DNA of 64,000 bases from Jiangella mangrovi. GTDB taxonomy: Bacteria > Actinomycetota > Actinomycetes > Jiangellales > Jiangellaceae. The position numbers and the translations under genes were made by a program. Shown here in pieces: positions 18,186 through 26,188 of the stretch. The stretch spans positions 5,580,037 through 5,644,036 of the forward strand of contig NZ_JACHMM010000001.1 of assembly GCF_014204975.1 (NCBI RefSeq). Direction: 5' to 3'. The notes beneath the pieces are model-generated. The model did no database searches. It saw only the letters and a list, made by a program, of their open reading frames with translations, and had not been told where the DNA came from. How positions within the stretch are numbered: position 1 is the first letter of the stretch; every line of letters begins with the position of its first letter.

Positions 18186-19489
18186 CAGCGCTGGTAGCGC
18201 TCGAGGACCGCGTTGCCCTCGTCGACCAGCTTGGCGCCGAGGTCCTCCAGCGAGATCTGGTCACTGAAGTACTCCTGGAACGCCGGGTTGGCGATCCGCG
18301 ACTTCCATTCCTCGAACCCCTTGACCTGCTGGAACGGCGCCATCTCCAGGTTCTCGGCGGTCGCGGTCGCCACGTCCCAGCCGGTGGCGGGGTCGTTGAG
18401 CTCCGGGCTCTGGGCGGCCTCCTGGCTGGTCGGCAGCAGCCAGTCGCCGGCGGCGAGCTGGACCTGGTTCTCGGCGTTGAGGAAGTACTCGATGAACTGC
18501 ACGGCCTCCTCCGGGTGCTCGGTCTCGGCCGAGACGGAGAGGGTCTGGCTGACGGCGCCCTGCGCGCTGCTCTCGCCCTCGAGCGCCGGCAGCGTCACCC
18601 AGTCGAACCCGTCGGGCGCCTGCTCGATGATCTGCTGCCGCAGCCAGATCGCGCCGGGCAGCATCGCGTACTGGCCGGCGAAGAAGCCGGGCAGCGCGTC
18701 GGCCGACGACATGCCGATGCCGTCGGGCGAGGCGGAGTTGTCGGTGTAGAGCATCTCGTGGATGCGCCGCGGCACCTCCTGGTCGGCCTCGTCGAAGACC
18801 GCCTGCACCTCGCCGGTCAGGTCGGTGAAGTAGTCGCCGCCGAAGTTGCGGGCCAGGTTGAGGATGCGGTTGGCCGGCGCGTTCAGCGGGACGACGGCGC
18901 CGAACTGGCCGTCCGTGGTGAGCTGCGCGGAGACGTCGGCGAACTCGTCCCAGGTCCACGGGTCGTCGACGGTCGGCAGCGTGACGCCGGCCGCCTCGAG
19001 CAGCTTGCGGTTGGCGAACACGACCTGCGACTCCTGCAGGAACGGGACACCGTAGACCGCCTCGTCGAACGTCGCGGTGTCCCAGGCGCCCGCGCGGATG
19101 TCGTCGCGGATCTCGTCGGACAGGTACTCCGCGAGGTCGAGGACGTTGCCGCGGTCGCCGAAGTCCTGGAGCACGGTGGACTCGTAGTGGAACACGTCCG
19201 GCGCGGTGCCGCCCTCGAACGACGTCATCAGCTGGTCGTGCACGTTGTTCCAGTCGCCCTGGATCAGCTCGACCTGGATGTCCGGGTTGGCCTCGTTCCA
19301 GGCCGCGACGATGGCCTCGTTGGCCTCGACGCTCGCGGTCTGCCAGGCCAGCGTCTGGAAGCTCAGCTCGACGGGCTCGCCGCCGCTGCCGCCGTCGTCG
19401 CCGGAGCCGGTCTCGTCGTCACCTCCGCCGCAGGCCGCGAGCACCAGGCCCGTGACGGCCGCGAGGGCGACGAATCGAATCGAACGCAT
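18185..19489 (-). CDS. Sugar ABC transporter substrate-binding lipoprotein (CUT1 type)
   Basis: Family 1 extracellular solute-binding protein of 434 residues. The lipobox VLAAC puts the lipidated cysteine at residue 20, followed by an acidic Gly-rich tether. Typical CUT1 features are IQVELIQGDWNNVHDQLMTSFEGG, APDVFHYES and YGVPFLQES. Anchored outside the membrane, it delivers its ligand to the two permeases encoded just upstream in the operon (19518-21313). No ATPase gene is nearby, as is common for CUT1 systems that share MsiK. The ligand may be an oligosaccharide or a ribosyl glycoside given the following glycohydrolases; sequence alone does not decide. Confidence 0.92.
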   Translation of the reverse strand: MRSIRFVALAAVTGLVLAACGGGDDETGSGDDGGSGGEPVELSFQTLAWQTASVEANEAIVAAWNEANPDIQVELIQGDWNNVHDQLMTSFEGGTAPDVFHYESTVLQDFGDRGNVLDLAEYLSDEIRDDIRAGAWDTATFDEAVYGVPFLQESQVVFANRKLLEAAGVTLPTVDDPWTWDEFADVSAQLTTDGQFGAVVPLNAPANRILNLARNFGGDYFTDLTGEVQAVFDEADQEVPRRIHEMLYTDNSASPDGIGMSSADALPGFFAGQYAMLPGAIWLRQQIIEQAPDGFDWVTLPALEGESSAQGAVSQTLSVSAETEHPEEAVQFIEYFLNAENQVQLAAGDWLLPTSQEAAQSPELNDPATGWDVATATAENLEMAPFQQVKGFEEWKSRIANPAFQEYFSDQISLEDLGAKLVDEGNAVLERYQR

Positions 19490-19517
19490 GGGGTGTCCTC
19501 CTCTTCGAGGTCCTGGG

Positions 19518-20354
19518 TCAGGACTTGACGGCTCCGCCGAGCAGCCCGCCGGTGAGCCGGCGCTGCATGAAGGCGAAGAAGATCAGGCTGGGAATGGTGG
19601 CGACGAGCGACGCCGCCGCCAGCGGGCCGAGCCGGGCCACGCCCTCGGCGCCGATGAACTTCACCAGCGTCAGCGAGAGCGTCTGCAGCTCGGGGTCGCG
19701 GATCAGCACGAGTGCGAACAGGAACTCGTTCCAGGCCGAGACGAAGGCGAAGAGCCCGGCCGCGACGACGCCGGGCGCCAGCAGCGGCGCGATGACGCTC
19801 GCCAGCGTGCGCACCTTCGACGCGCCGTCCATGGACGCGGCCTCTTCGAGCTCGATCGGGATCGTCTCGACGTAGCTGCGCAGCATCCAGAGCGCGAACG
19901 GCATGCTCCAGACGACGTAGACGGCGATCAGCCCGATGTAGGTGTCGTACAGGCCGAGGTCGCGCAGCAGCAGGAACAGCGGGATGATCACCAGGATGAA
20001 CGGGAAGATCTGGCTGAGCAGCACCCACACCAGCGTCATCCGGCTCAGCACCGACCGGTAGCGCGCCATGACGTAGGCGGCCGGGATCGACAGCACCACC
20101 GTCACCAGGCACGACACCCCGGCGACCAGCAGGGTGTTGAGGATCGACCGGACGATCGGCTGCTCGTCGAACGCGGCCCGGAAGTTGTCGAACGTGATGT
20201 TATTCGGGATCCAGGTCGGCTCGATCAGCGCGATCTCCTGCGGCGTCTTCAGCGCCGTCGAGATCAGCCAGAACAGCGGGAACGCCAGGAAGACCAGGTA
20301 GCCGGCCAGGGCGAGGTACTTCAGCGTCGTCGCGACGGGCGTCGAGCGGTTCAT
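19518..20354 (-). CDS. Sugar ABC transporter permease, MalG type
   Basis: Inner-membrane permease of 278 residues with about six membrane segments (first YLALAGYLVFLAFPLFWLI). The EAA loop that contacts the ATPase is ELEEAASMDGASKVRTLASV. The chosen start is ATG 20354, overlapping the stop of the MalF-type permease (ATGA). It ends 28 bases before the binding-protein gene. It works with the upstream permease and the binding protein as a CUT1 importer. Confidence 0.93.
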   Translation of the reverse strand: MNRSTPVATTLKYLALAGYLVFLAFPLFWLISTALKTPQEIALIEPTWIPNNITFDNFRAAFDEQPIVRSILNTLLVAGVSCLVTVVLSIPAAYVMARYRSVLSRMTLVWVLLSQIFPFILVIIPLFLLLRDLGLYDTYIGLIAVYVVWSMPFALWMLRSYVETIPIELEEAASMDGASKVRTLASVIAPLLAPGVVAAGLFAFVSAWNEFLFALVLIRDPELQTLSLTLVKFIGAEGVARLGPLAAASLVATIPSLIFFAFMQRRLTGGLLGGAVKS

Positions 20355-21313
20355 CGGGCGTTCGCCTCCCTGACCCGCTGGCGCAGATAGAAGACGACGA
20401 ACACCGCGATCACCACGACCATCGCGTTGCCCAGCGCCGCCGCATAGCCGTAGTTGCCGTAGCGGAACGCCTCCTCGTAGGCGAACAGCAGCGGCAGCCG
20501 CGTCTCGCCGCCCGGCCCGCCCTGGGTCAGGACGTAGACCAGGCTGAAGGAGTTGAAGTTCCAGATGAAGTCGAGCGTCGTCATCGCGACGACGACGGGC
20601 TTGATGGCCGGCCAGGTGACGTTGCGGAAGCGCTGCCAGACGCTCGCGCCGTCCATGGCCGCGGCCTCGTGCAGCTCCTTCGGCACGCTCTGCAGTCCGG
20701 CCAGCAGCACCACCGTCGTCTGCGGCATGCCGGCCCAGACGCCGACCAGGATGACCGCCGGCAGCGCCAGCGAGAACGACGACAGCCAGTCGACGTTCTC
20801 GTCGATGATGCGCAGGTCCAGAAGGACGTCGTTGAGGATGCCGGCGTTCGGGTGGTAGACCAGCCGCCACATGATGCCGATGACCACGGGCGGCATCGCC
20901 CACGGCACCAGCGCCAGCGTGCGGGCCAGCCAGCGCAGCCGCAGCTTCTGGTTGAGCAGCAGCGCGAGCCCGAGGCTGGCGAAGAACTGCAGGATCGTCA
21001 CCGCGAAGGCCCAGATGAGCCCGATGCGGAAGGACTCCCAGAAGTAGGAGTCGTCGAGCAGGTTCCGGTAGTTCTCCAGGCCGGTGAAGCTGGTCTGCGC
21101 GTTCGCGCCGGCCTGGGCGTCGGTGAAGCCGAGGTAGATGCCGCGCAGCAGCGGGTAGACGCTGAAGACGACGACCGGGATCAGCGCCGGGACGGCGAGG
21201 ATCAGGCCGTCGCGGTCCAGGCCGAGGAAGCTCCGCCGGGTGTTCTTGGCGCGACGGGGCTGCGCTGCGGTGTCCGCGGGGTCGGGCCGCTGATCGGTGG
21301 CGGTGGCGCTCAT
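20351..21313 (-). CDS. Sugar ABC transporter permease, MalF type
   Basis: Inner-membrane permease of 320 residues. About 40 cytoplasmic residues precede the first membrane segment (GLILAVPALIPVVVFSVYPL). The EAA loop is ELHEAAAMDGASVWQRFRNV. The start at ATG 21313 overlaps the lacI stop (ATGA); a longer open frame upstream to 23050 lies inside lacI and is not coding. Partner of the MalG-type permease that follows. Confidence 0.93.
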   Translation of the reverse strand: MSATATDQRPDPADTAAQPRRAKNTRRSFLGLDRDGLILAVPALIPVVVFSVYPLLRGIYLGFTDAQAGANAQTSFTGLENYRNLLDDSYFWESFRIGLIWAFAVTILQFFASLGLALLLNQKLRLRWLARTLALVPWAMPPVVIGIMWRLVYHPNAGILNDVLLDLRIIDENVDWLSSFSLALPAVILVGVWAGMPQTTVVLLAGLQSVPKELHEAAAMDGASVWQRFRNVTWPAIKPVVVAMTTLDFIWNFNSFSLVYVLTQGGPGGETRLPLLFAYEEAFRYGNYGYAAALGNAMVVVIAVFVVFYLRQRVREANAR

Positions 21314-22314
21314 CGGCTGCTCTCCCGGACGGTCAGCGACGGCGGGACGGTGACCCGCTCCGGCGGCGCGTCGTCGCCGTCGAGCCGGCGCAGCAGCAGC
21401 TCGGCGGCGAGGCGGCCGCGGTCGGCCGAGCCGAGCGACACGCTGGACAGCGCCGGGAAGCTGGTGGCGGCGAGCGGGGTGTCGTCCATGCCGACCACGC
21501 GGACGTCGCCGGGGACGTCGCGGCCGAGCTCGCGCAGCGCGTGCAGGACGCCCATGGCGATGAGGTCGTTGGCGCCCAGCACGGCGTCGACGTCGGGGTG
21601 CTCGGTCAGCAGCTCGAGCGCCGTCCGGCGGCCGGCCTCGAACTGGAAGTCGGTGAACCGGACGAGCGCGTCGTCGCCGTGAAGGCCGGCCGCTTCCAGG
21701 CCCGCCCGGAAGCCGTCGTAGCGGGCCCGGCCGGGGACGGTGTCGAGCGGGCCGTCGATGAACGCGATGCGCCGGGCGCCGGCCTCGGCCAGGTGCTCGA
21801 CCGCCAGCCGCGCGCCGACCCGGGAGTCGGCCCGGACGTTGTCGACGGGGACGTCGTCGGGCAGCAGGCCGATGACGACGACGGGGACCGCGGCCCGCCG
21901 CAGCGCCTCGACGTGACGGTCGGTGACCCGCAGCGGGCAGAGGATGAGGCCGTCGACGTAGTTCTGGCTGAGGCTGGCCAGCACGCCCAGCTCGTCCTCG
22001 ACGTCGGCGCCGGTGGAGTGCAGCAGCAGCCGATAGCCCTCGTCGCGCAGCGTCGGCTGGATGCGGCGCACCATCTCGAGGTAGGCGGCGTTGCCGATGT
22101 CCTCCATGGCGAACGCGACCTGCCCGGTGTGCTGCGTCTTCAGCGACTGCGCGACGACGCTCGGCACGTAGCCGACCTGCTGCACAGCCGCGTTGACCCG
22201 GGCGAGCATGTCGGCGTTGGACGTGTTGCCGTTGAGGGCGCGCGACACTGAGGAGATCGAGACCCCGGCGACCCTGGCGACCTCGTGGATCGTCGGCCGG
22301 CGACGCTGCGTCAT
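21310..22314 (-). CDS. LacI-family transcriptional regulator
   Basis: A 334-residue repressor. The N-terminal helix-turn-helix is TIHEVARVAGVSISSVSRAL (8-27), with the hinge helix near 50-60 (PSVVAQSLKT). A periplasmic-binding-protein-like effector domain follows (QNYVDGLILCPL, AVLGANDLIAMGVLHAL). It is the first gene of the minus-strand operon, and its stop overlaps the first permease. Three GGAAACGTTTCC-like palindromes upstream, at 22344-22568, are typical LacI-family operators, so it probably represses its own operon and the divergent esterase until an imported sugar or its derivative binds. Confidence 0.93.
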   Translation of the reverse strand: MTQRRRPTIHEVARVAGVSISSVSRALNGNTSNADMLARVNAAVQQVGYVPSVVAQSLKTQHTGQVAFAMEDIGNAAYLEMVRRIQPTLRDEGYRLLLHSTGADVEDELGVLASLSQNYVDGLILCPLRVTDRHVEALRRAAVPVVVIGLLPDDVPVDNVRADSRVGARLAVEHLAEAGARRIAFIDGPLDTVPGRARYDGFRAGLEAAGLHGDDALVRFTDFQFEAGRRTALELLTEHPDVDAVLGANDLIAMGVLHALRELGRDVPGDVRVVGMDDTPLAATSFPALSSVSLGSADRGRLAAELLLRRLDGDDAPPERVTVPPSLTVRESSR

Positions 22315-22343
22315 CGTGTCGCACCTCCTTGGACGGCTGACCT

Positions 22344-22390
22344 GGAATCGTTTCCGACCTGTCCTGCGCGGCGAGGCGGGAAACGTTTCC
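22344..22390. promoter_or_regulatory. Two LacI-type operators upstream of lacI
   Basis: GGAATCGTTTCC (22344-22355) and the perfect palindrome GGAAACGTTTCC (22379-22390) are 35 bases apart centre to centre, on the lacI side of the intergenic region. They match the CG-centred LacI/CcpA-type operator pattern. A minus-strand TTGACG at 22434-22429 could be the -35 element, placing the second operator close to the transcription start (weak). Confidence 0.8.
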
Positions 22391-22556
22391 GGGATGTGTC
22401 AGCCATCGAACCGCGCCCGACGGGTTCGCGTCAAGTCGGCGTGACGAACCCGTGACCCGGCGCCGTCCGACCCGGGTCTTGACGGTTCGGTCACGGGCGT
22501 GCTGGAGTTGCGCCGACTTCCCTGTTCGACGACGGCGGCAGCATGCGGGCCGACTC

Positions 22557-22568
22557 GGAAACGTTTCC
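22557..22568. promoter_or_regulatory. LacI-type operator in front of the esterase gene
   Basis: A third, perfect GGAAACGTTTCC lies 39 bases upstream of the esterase ATG and 27 bases before its Shine-Dalgarno, the position expected for repression of the plus-strand gene. A TTGACG at 22479-22484 is a possible but unsupported -35 element. Confidence 0.78.
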
Positions 22569-22606
22569 ACCAACCCCATGACTCGCACGGCGCAAAGGAG
22601 CGACGC

Positions 22607-24721
22607 ATGTCGGCACGGACCCGGGCGACCGCGCTGGCGGCCGCATCGTTGCTGCTCGCGGCGGCACACGTCGCCATTTCCGACGAGCCCGCGGCGGATC
22701 GGTCTGCCACCGCCGCGGAACCCGCACGTGGCACCGTCGTCACCGGAACCGCCCCGGCCGGAGCCGCCGGCGCCCCCGTCGACTACGCCGCCTACCTGCC
22801 GGCCGGCTACGACGCGGGCGACGACGAGTACGCGACGCTCTACCTGCTGCACGGCCGCGGCGACACCATGGCCGCCTGGCAGCAGGTGAGCACGGACCTC
22901 GACGAGCTCATCGCCGACGGCGCCGTCCCGCCGCTCGTCGTGGTCATGCCGGACGCGCCGTGGAGCGAGCGCGGCAACTGGTACGTCGACTCCCGGCACA
23001 CCGGCGGGGCCGCCGTCGAGACCGCGCTGACGCAGGACCTCGTCGCGCACGTCGACGCCACCTACCGCACCGTCGACGACCGCGACGCGCGCGCCGTCGG
23101 CGGTTACTCGATGGGCGGCTACGGCGCACTGCGCTACGCGCTCGCCCGCCAGGACCTGTTCGCCGCCGGCCTGGTGCTGTCACCGGCGGTCTACGTGCCG
23201 CTGCCGCCGTCGGACTCGTCGGCGCGCGAGTTCGGCGCGTTCGGCGTCGGCGACGCGCTGTTCGACGATGCCGTCTACACGTCGCTCAACTATCCGGCGC
23301 TGCTGGCCGACGCCGACCCGGAACTGCCGACGCACCTGTTCGTGGCGGTCGGCGACGACGAGTGGGCGAACCCCGCCCCCGAGGACGCCCAGCACGACAT
23401 CGACTTCGAGTCGGCCCGGCTCTACAACGCCGCGCGGCGGGTCGACGGCGTCACGGCCGAGCTGCGGATCATGGACGGCGGGCACGACTGGGACGTCTGG
23501 CGCGCCGGCTTCCGCGAAGGGCTGGCCGACCTCGCCGGCCATCTGCGCACCTCCGACCCGCTGCCCCTGCCGGGATCGGTCGTGGGCACGGCCGCTGACG
23601 ATCGCGCCGGCGGCATCGCCGTCACCCCGGACGGGCAGACGGTCACCGCCGTCAACGAGGGCGCCGACGCGGTGCTCAGCTCTGACGGCGGGTGGACGCT
23701 GCGGCTCGCCACGCCGGCGGCCGACCGCGTCTACGGCGTCCACGCGGCGGCCGGCAGCGGCGTGCTCACCGCCGGGTACACCCGAGGTGACCTGGACGGA
23801 CGGCACCCGGACAACAGCCGCGACGACGCTTTCGCCGCCGAGGTCTCGGCCGCAGGCGCCGTCGAGTGGGTGACGCAGTTCGGCGACCCGGCAGCGGCCG
23901 ACCGCGCCTACGCGAGCGTCCCGGCGGCCGATGGCGGGCTCTACGTCGCCGGGTACACCAGCGGCAGCGTCGGCGGCACTGCGAACGCCGGCGACAAGGA
24001 CGCGCTGCTGGCCCGGTTCTCCGCCGACGGCGCGCTGCTGTGGACCCGGCAGCTCGGCGGCCCGGGCGAGGACAAGGCGCTCGCCGTCACCGTCGGCGCG
24101 GACCGGCGGGTGTACGTCGCCGGCGTGACCTCACAGGCCATGCCGGGCGCGACGGCGAACGGCGGCCTGGACGCGTGGGTGGCCCGGTTCTCGGCCGACG
24201 GGAAGCAGGACTGGCTGAGCCAGTTCGGCACCACGGAGTCCGACCAGTTCACCGCGCTGGCACCGCTGCCGACGCAGGGCGTGGTCGCCGTCGGGCACAC
24301 CGGCGGCCTGCTGGGCGCGGCGAGCGCGGGCGGCAACGACCAGCTGGCCGTCGCGGTGACGTCGTCGGGCCGGGCCCGCTGGATCACCCAGGACGGCACC
24401 GACGGCGACGACCGGGCCGCCGCCGTGCACGTCGACGCGGCCGGGGCGATCACCGTCGCCGGGCACACCGACGGCCGCGTGGGCGTGGCCGCCGGCGGCG
24501 TGGACGTCGTCGTGAGCACGCTCGGCAGCCGCGGCCAGGTGCGCACGCGCGCGCAGTACGGCACGCCGGAACGCGACGGCGCCGACGAGTGGGACGAGTC
24601 GAACCTCTACCTCGGCGGCGACGGCGGCAGCGGCCTGCTGGTCACGGGGCTGACCTTCGGCGGCGGCCGCGGGCTCGGCGACGTGTTCGCCGGCCCGCTC
24701 GAGCTGCCGCCGTCGTCCTAG
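22607..24721 (+). CDS. Secreted esterase fused to SBBP-like beta-propeller repeats
   Basis: Exported protein of 704 residues. The ATG at 22607 is preceded by AAAGGAG and gives a signal peptide (TRATALAAASLLLAAAHVA). Residues about 45-315 form an esterase D/feruloyl-esterase-like alpha/beta hydrolase: nucleophile Ser168 in GGYSMGGYGALRYA, His293 in DGGHDWDVW, and TLYLLHGRGDTMAAWQQV near the oxyanion loop. Residues about 330-700 hold several roughly 50-residue repeats of the pattern YVAGYTSGSVGG...DALLARFSADGALLWTRQLG, as in beta-propeller SBBP repeats. These may bind carbohydrate or the cell surface. It is divergent from lacI and carries its own operator, so it likely releases ester groups from the substrate that the importer takes up. 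Confidence 0.85.
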   Translation: MSARTRATALAAASLLLAAAHVAISDEPAADRSATAAEPARGTVVTGTAPAGAAGAPVDYAAYLPAGYDAGDDEYATLYLLHGRGDTMAAWQQVSTDLDELIADGAVPPLVVVMPDAPWSERGNWYVDSRHTGGAAVETALTQDLVAHVDATYRTVDDRDARAVGGYSMGGYGALRYALARQDLFAAGLVLSPAVYVPLPPSDSSAREFGAFGVGDALFDDAVYTSLNYPALLADADPELPTHLFVAVGDDEWANPAPEDAQHDIDFESARLYNAARRVDGVTAELRIMDGGHDWDVWRAGFREGLADLAGHLRTSDPLPLPGSVVGTAADDRAGGIAVTPDGQTVTAVNEGADAVLSSDGGWTLRLATPAADRVYGVHAAAGSGVLTAGYTRGDLDGRHPDNSRDDAFAAEVSAAGAVEWVTQFGDPAAADRAYASVPAADGGLYVAGYTSGSVGGTANAGDKDALLARFSADGALLWTRQLGGPGEDKALAVTVGADRRVYVAGVTSQAMPGATANGGLDAWVARFSADGKQDWLSQFGTTESDQFTALAPLPTQGVVAVGHTGGLLGAASAGGNDQLAVAVTSSGRARWITQDGTDGDDRAAAVHVDAAGAITVAGHTDGRVGVAAGGVDVVVSTLGSRGQVRTRAQYGTPERDGADEWDESNLYLGGDGGSGLLVTGLTFGGGRGLGDVFAGPLELPPSS

Positions 24722-24728
24722 CGTCGGC

Positions 24729-25661
24729 TCAGAACAGCGCGCTGGCGAGCGCCGACCGCGCCTTCACGACCCGCGGGTCGGTGCCGCCGACGATGTCGAA
24801 CAGCTCGACCACGCGCGCCCGCAGCCGCTCGCGGTCGTCGCCGAAGACGCGCCGGATGGTGCCGATGAGCCGGTCGAACGCCTGGTCGACCCGGCCCGAC
24901 ACCACCTCGATGTCGGCCGCCAGCAGCTGCGCGTCGACGTCGGCGGGGTCGGCGTCGGCGGCCGCGATGGCGGCACCGGCGTCGGCGCCCGCAGTGCGGC
25001 GCAGCAGCTCGACCTGGGCCAGCCCGGCCTTCGCCTCGGCGTCGGCCGGCGACTCGGCGAGCACCGTCCGGTAGGCCTCGGCCGCCTTGTCGAAGTCGCC
25101 GGCGTTGATGGCGTCATAGGCGGCCTCGAACCGCGGGTCGATGGGCTCGTCCTCGACCTCGCCGTCGGCCTCCACCTCGCCGCCCGCCCCCGGGACGGGG
25201 TCGGCCCGGCCGGCGACGCCGTTGGCGACCGCCATCTGCAGCAGCTGCTCGATGACCTGCTGCGCCTGCGCCTCGGGAATGGCACCCTGGAACAGCGGCA
25301 CCAGCTGCCCGCGCAGCACCGCGACGACCGTCGGGATGCTCTGCACCTGCGCGGCCTGCGCGATGGCCTGGTTGGCGTCGACGTCGATCTTCGCGAGCAG
25401 GAACCGGCCCTCGTACTGGGCGGCCAGGCGCTCGAGAATGGGCGACAGTGTCTTGCAGGGTTCACACCACGTGGCCCAGAAGTCGATGACCACGGGCACC
25501 GACATGGACCGGGTGAGCACCTCGGACTGGAACGTCTCCTCGGTGACGTCGATGACGAAGCCACCGCCTGCGGAACCCGGCGCGGACCGCTGCGGCTGGG
25601 CGCCCCCGTTCAGGGCGGACAGGTCGACGGCGCCGGGGCGGCTGAAACTCTGCGAGCTCAT
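24729..25661 (-). CDS. Thioredoxin/TPR co-chaperone-like protein (CnoX/YbbN type)
   Basis: Cytoplasmic protein of 310 residues. A thioredoxin fold (about 35-145) carries the redox motif WCEPC (65-69) and the cis-proline in SIPTVVAV. The C-terminal half (about 170-305) is a tetratricopeptide-type helical array (YDAINAGDFDKAAEAYRTVL, SPADAEAKAGLAQVELL). This arrangement is that of CnoX/YbbN, which holds unfolding proteins and passes them to chaperones. E. coli CnoX lacks the CxxC pair, while this one retains it and so may also reduce disulfides. The gene ends 7 bases from the convergent esterase and starts 47 bases after a tiny membrane-protein gene on the same strand. Confidence 0.9.
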   Translation of the reverse strand: MSSQSFSRPGAVDLSALNGGAQPQRSAPGSAGGGFVIDVTEETFQSEVLTRSMSVPVVIDFWATWCEPCKTLSPILERLAAQYEGRFLLAKIDVDANQAIAQAAQVQSIPTVVAVLRGQLVPLFQGAIPEAQAQQVIEQLLQMAVANGVAGRADPVPGAGGEVEADGEVEDEPIDPRFEAAYDAINAGDFDKAAEAYRTVLAESPADAEAKAGLAQVELLRRTAGADAGAAIAAADADPADVDAQLLAADIEVVSGRVDQAFDRLIGTIRRVFGDDRERLRARVVELFDIVGGTDPRVVKARSALASALF

Positions 25662-25707
25662 GGCCCTATCCTCCCCCGATCATGCGCGCCGCTGCCACAC
25701 GGGTCGC

Positions 25708-25887
25708 TCAGTCCCAGTACGCACTGTTCCAATGCCGCGCGTCGACGGCGTGCGCTCGGGCCGGTTGGACCGATGATGCGGCTGTTGCCGGGTGGGCGGG
25801 ATCGTCGCGGCGGGCCCGCCGTCGTAACAGGAACCCGTGCGCGAGCAGGACGGCGATCATGGCCGCGAGCAGCATCGGAACGAGCAT
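25708..25887 (-). CDS. Small single-span membrane protein, 59 residues
   Basis: A short gene starting at ATG 25887, with a strong GGGGAGG 5 bases upstream. The product begins with a membrane segment (MLVPMLLAAMIAVLLAHGF), continues with a basic stop-transfer (LLRRRARRDD), and ends in a polar cytoplasmic tail finishing HWNSAYWD. No family is recognised. The good ribosome site, plausible topology and co-orientation with the thioredoxin/TPR gene 46 bases downstream support a real gene. Upstream, the frame stays open to 26139, but that part reads as non-coding. Conservation of the SAYWD ending in relatives would be the test. Confidence 0.6.
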   Translation of the reverse strand: MLVPMLLAAMIAVLLAHGFLLRRRARRDDPAHPATAASSVQPARAHAVDARHWNSAYWD

Positions 25888-26188
25888 CCGGCCTCCCCGG
25901 ACGGCGGAGCGCTGGTGCCCGCATGGTGACAGATCGGTGGCGGGCAGTCCAGCGGTGCCCGCGGTTCCGCCCGGGTCCGAGATGATCACGTTCACCACCC
26001 AAACCCCTGCCACACCAGGCCTGCAGACCTCGTGATGCTCGGGTGATCCTGGTGGGCGGCCCGGGAAACGCCCGGAAATCCCACATCGCGGACTACCGCC
26101 GGGCCAGGGCCCGACTTCACTACGCAGAGCCGACTTCACTAGGGTGTGTCTCCCATATCTGTGATGAGTCGCGCTGCATGATCGCAGT
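25888..26188. other. Gene-free stretch with repeats and IS left end
   Basis: This 301-base region holds no gene I can support. It contains one copy of the TGATCACGTTCACCAC repeat (25981-26030), a direct pair of CGACTTCACTA (26112-26122 and 26131-26141), and the left end of the IS element from about 26139. Confidence 0.6.
25981..26030 (+). repeat. TGATCACGTTCACCAC repeat, copy A
   Basis: Contains ATGATCACGTTCACCAC (25982-25998) and, 18 bases later, the AGGCCTGCAG core (26017-26026) that also forms the centre of the palindrome at 37671-37708. The middle is less conserved than in the two copies near 37.6 kb. Confidence 0.75.

Noticed and set aside
20351-23050. Long minus-strand frame extending the MalF-type permease to 900 residues
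   Set aside because: Only the part after ATG 21313 resembles a permease; the rest is inside lacI and antisense to the esterase.
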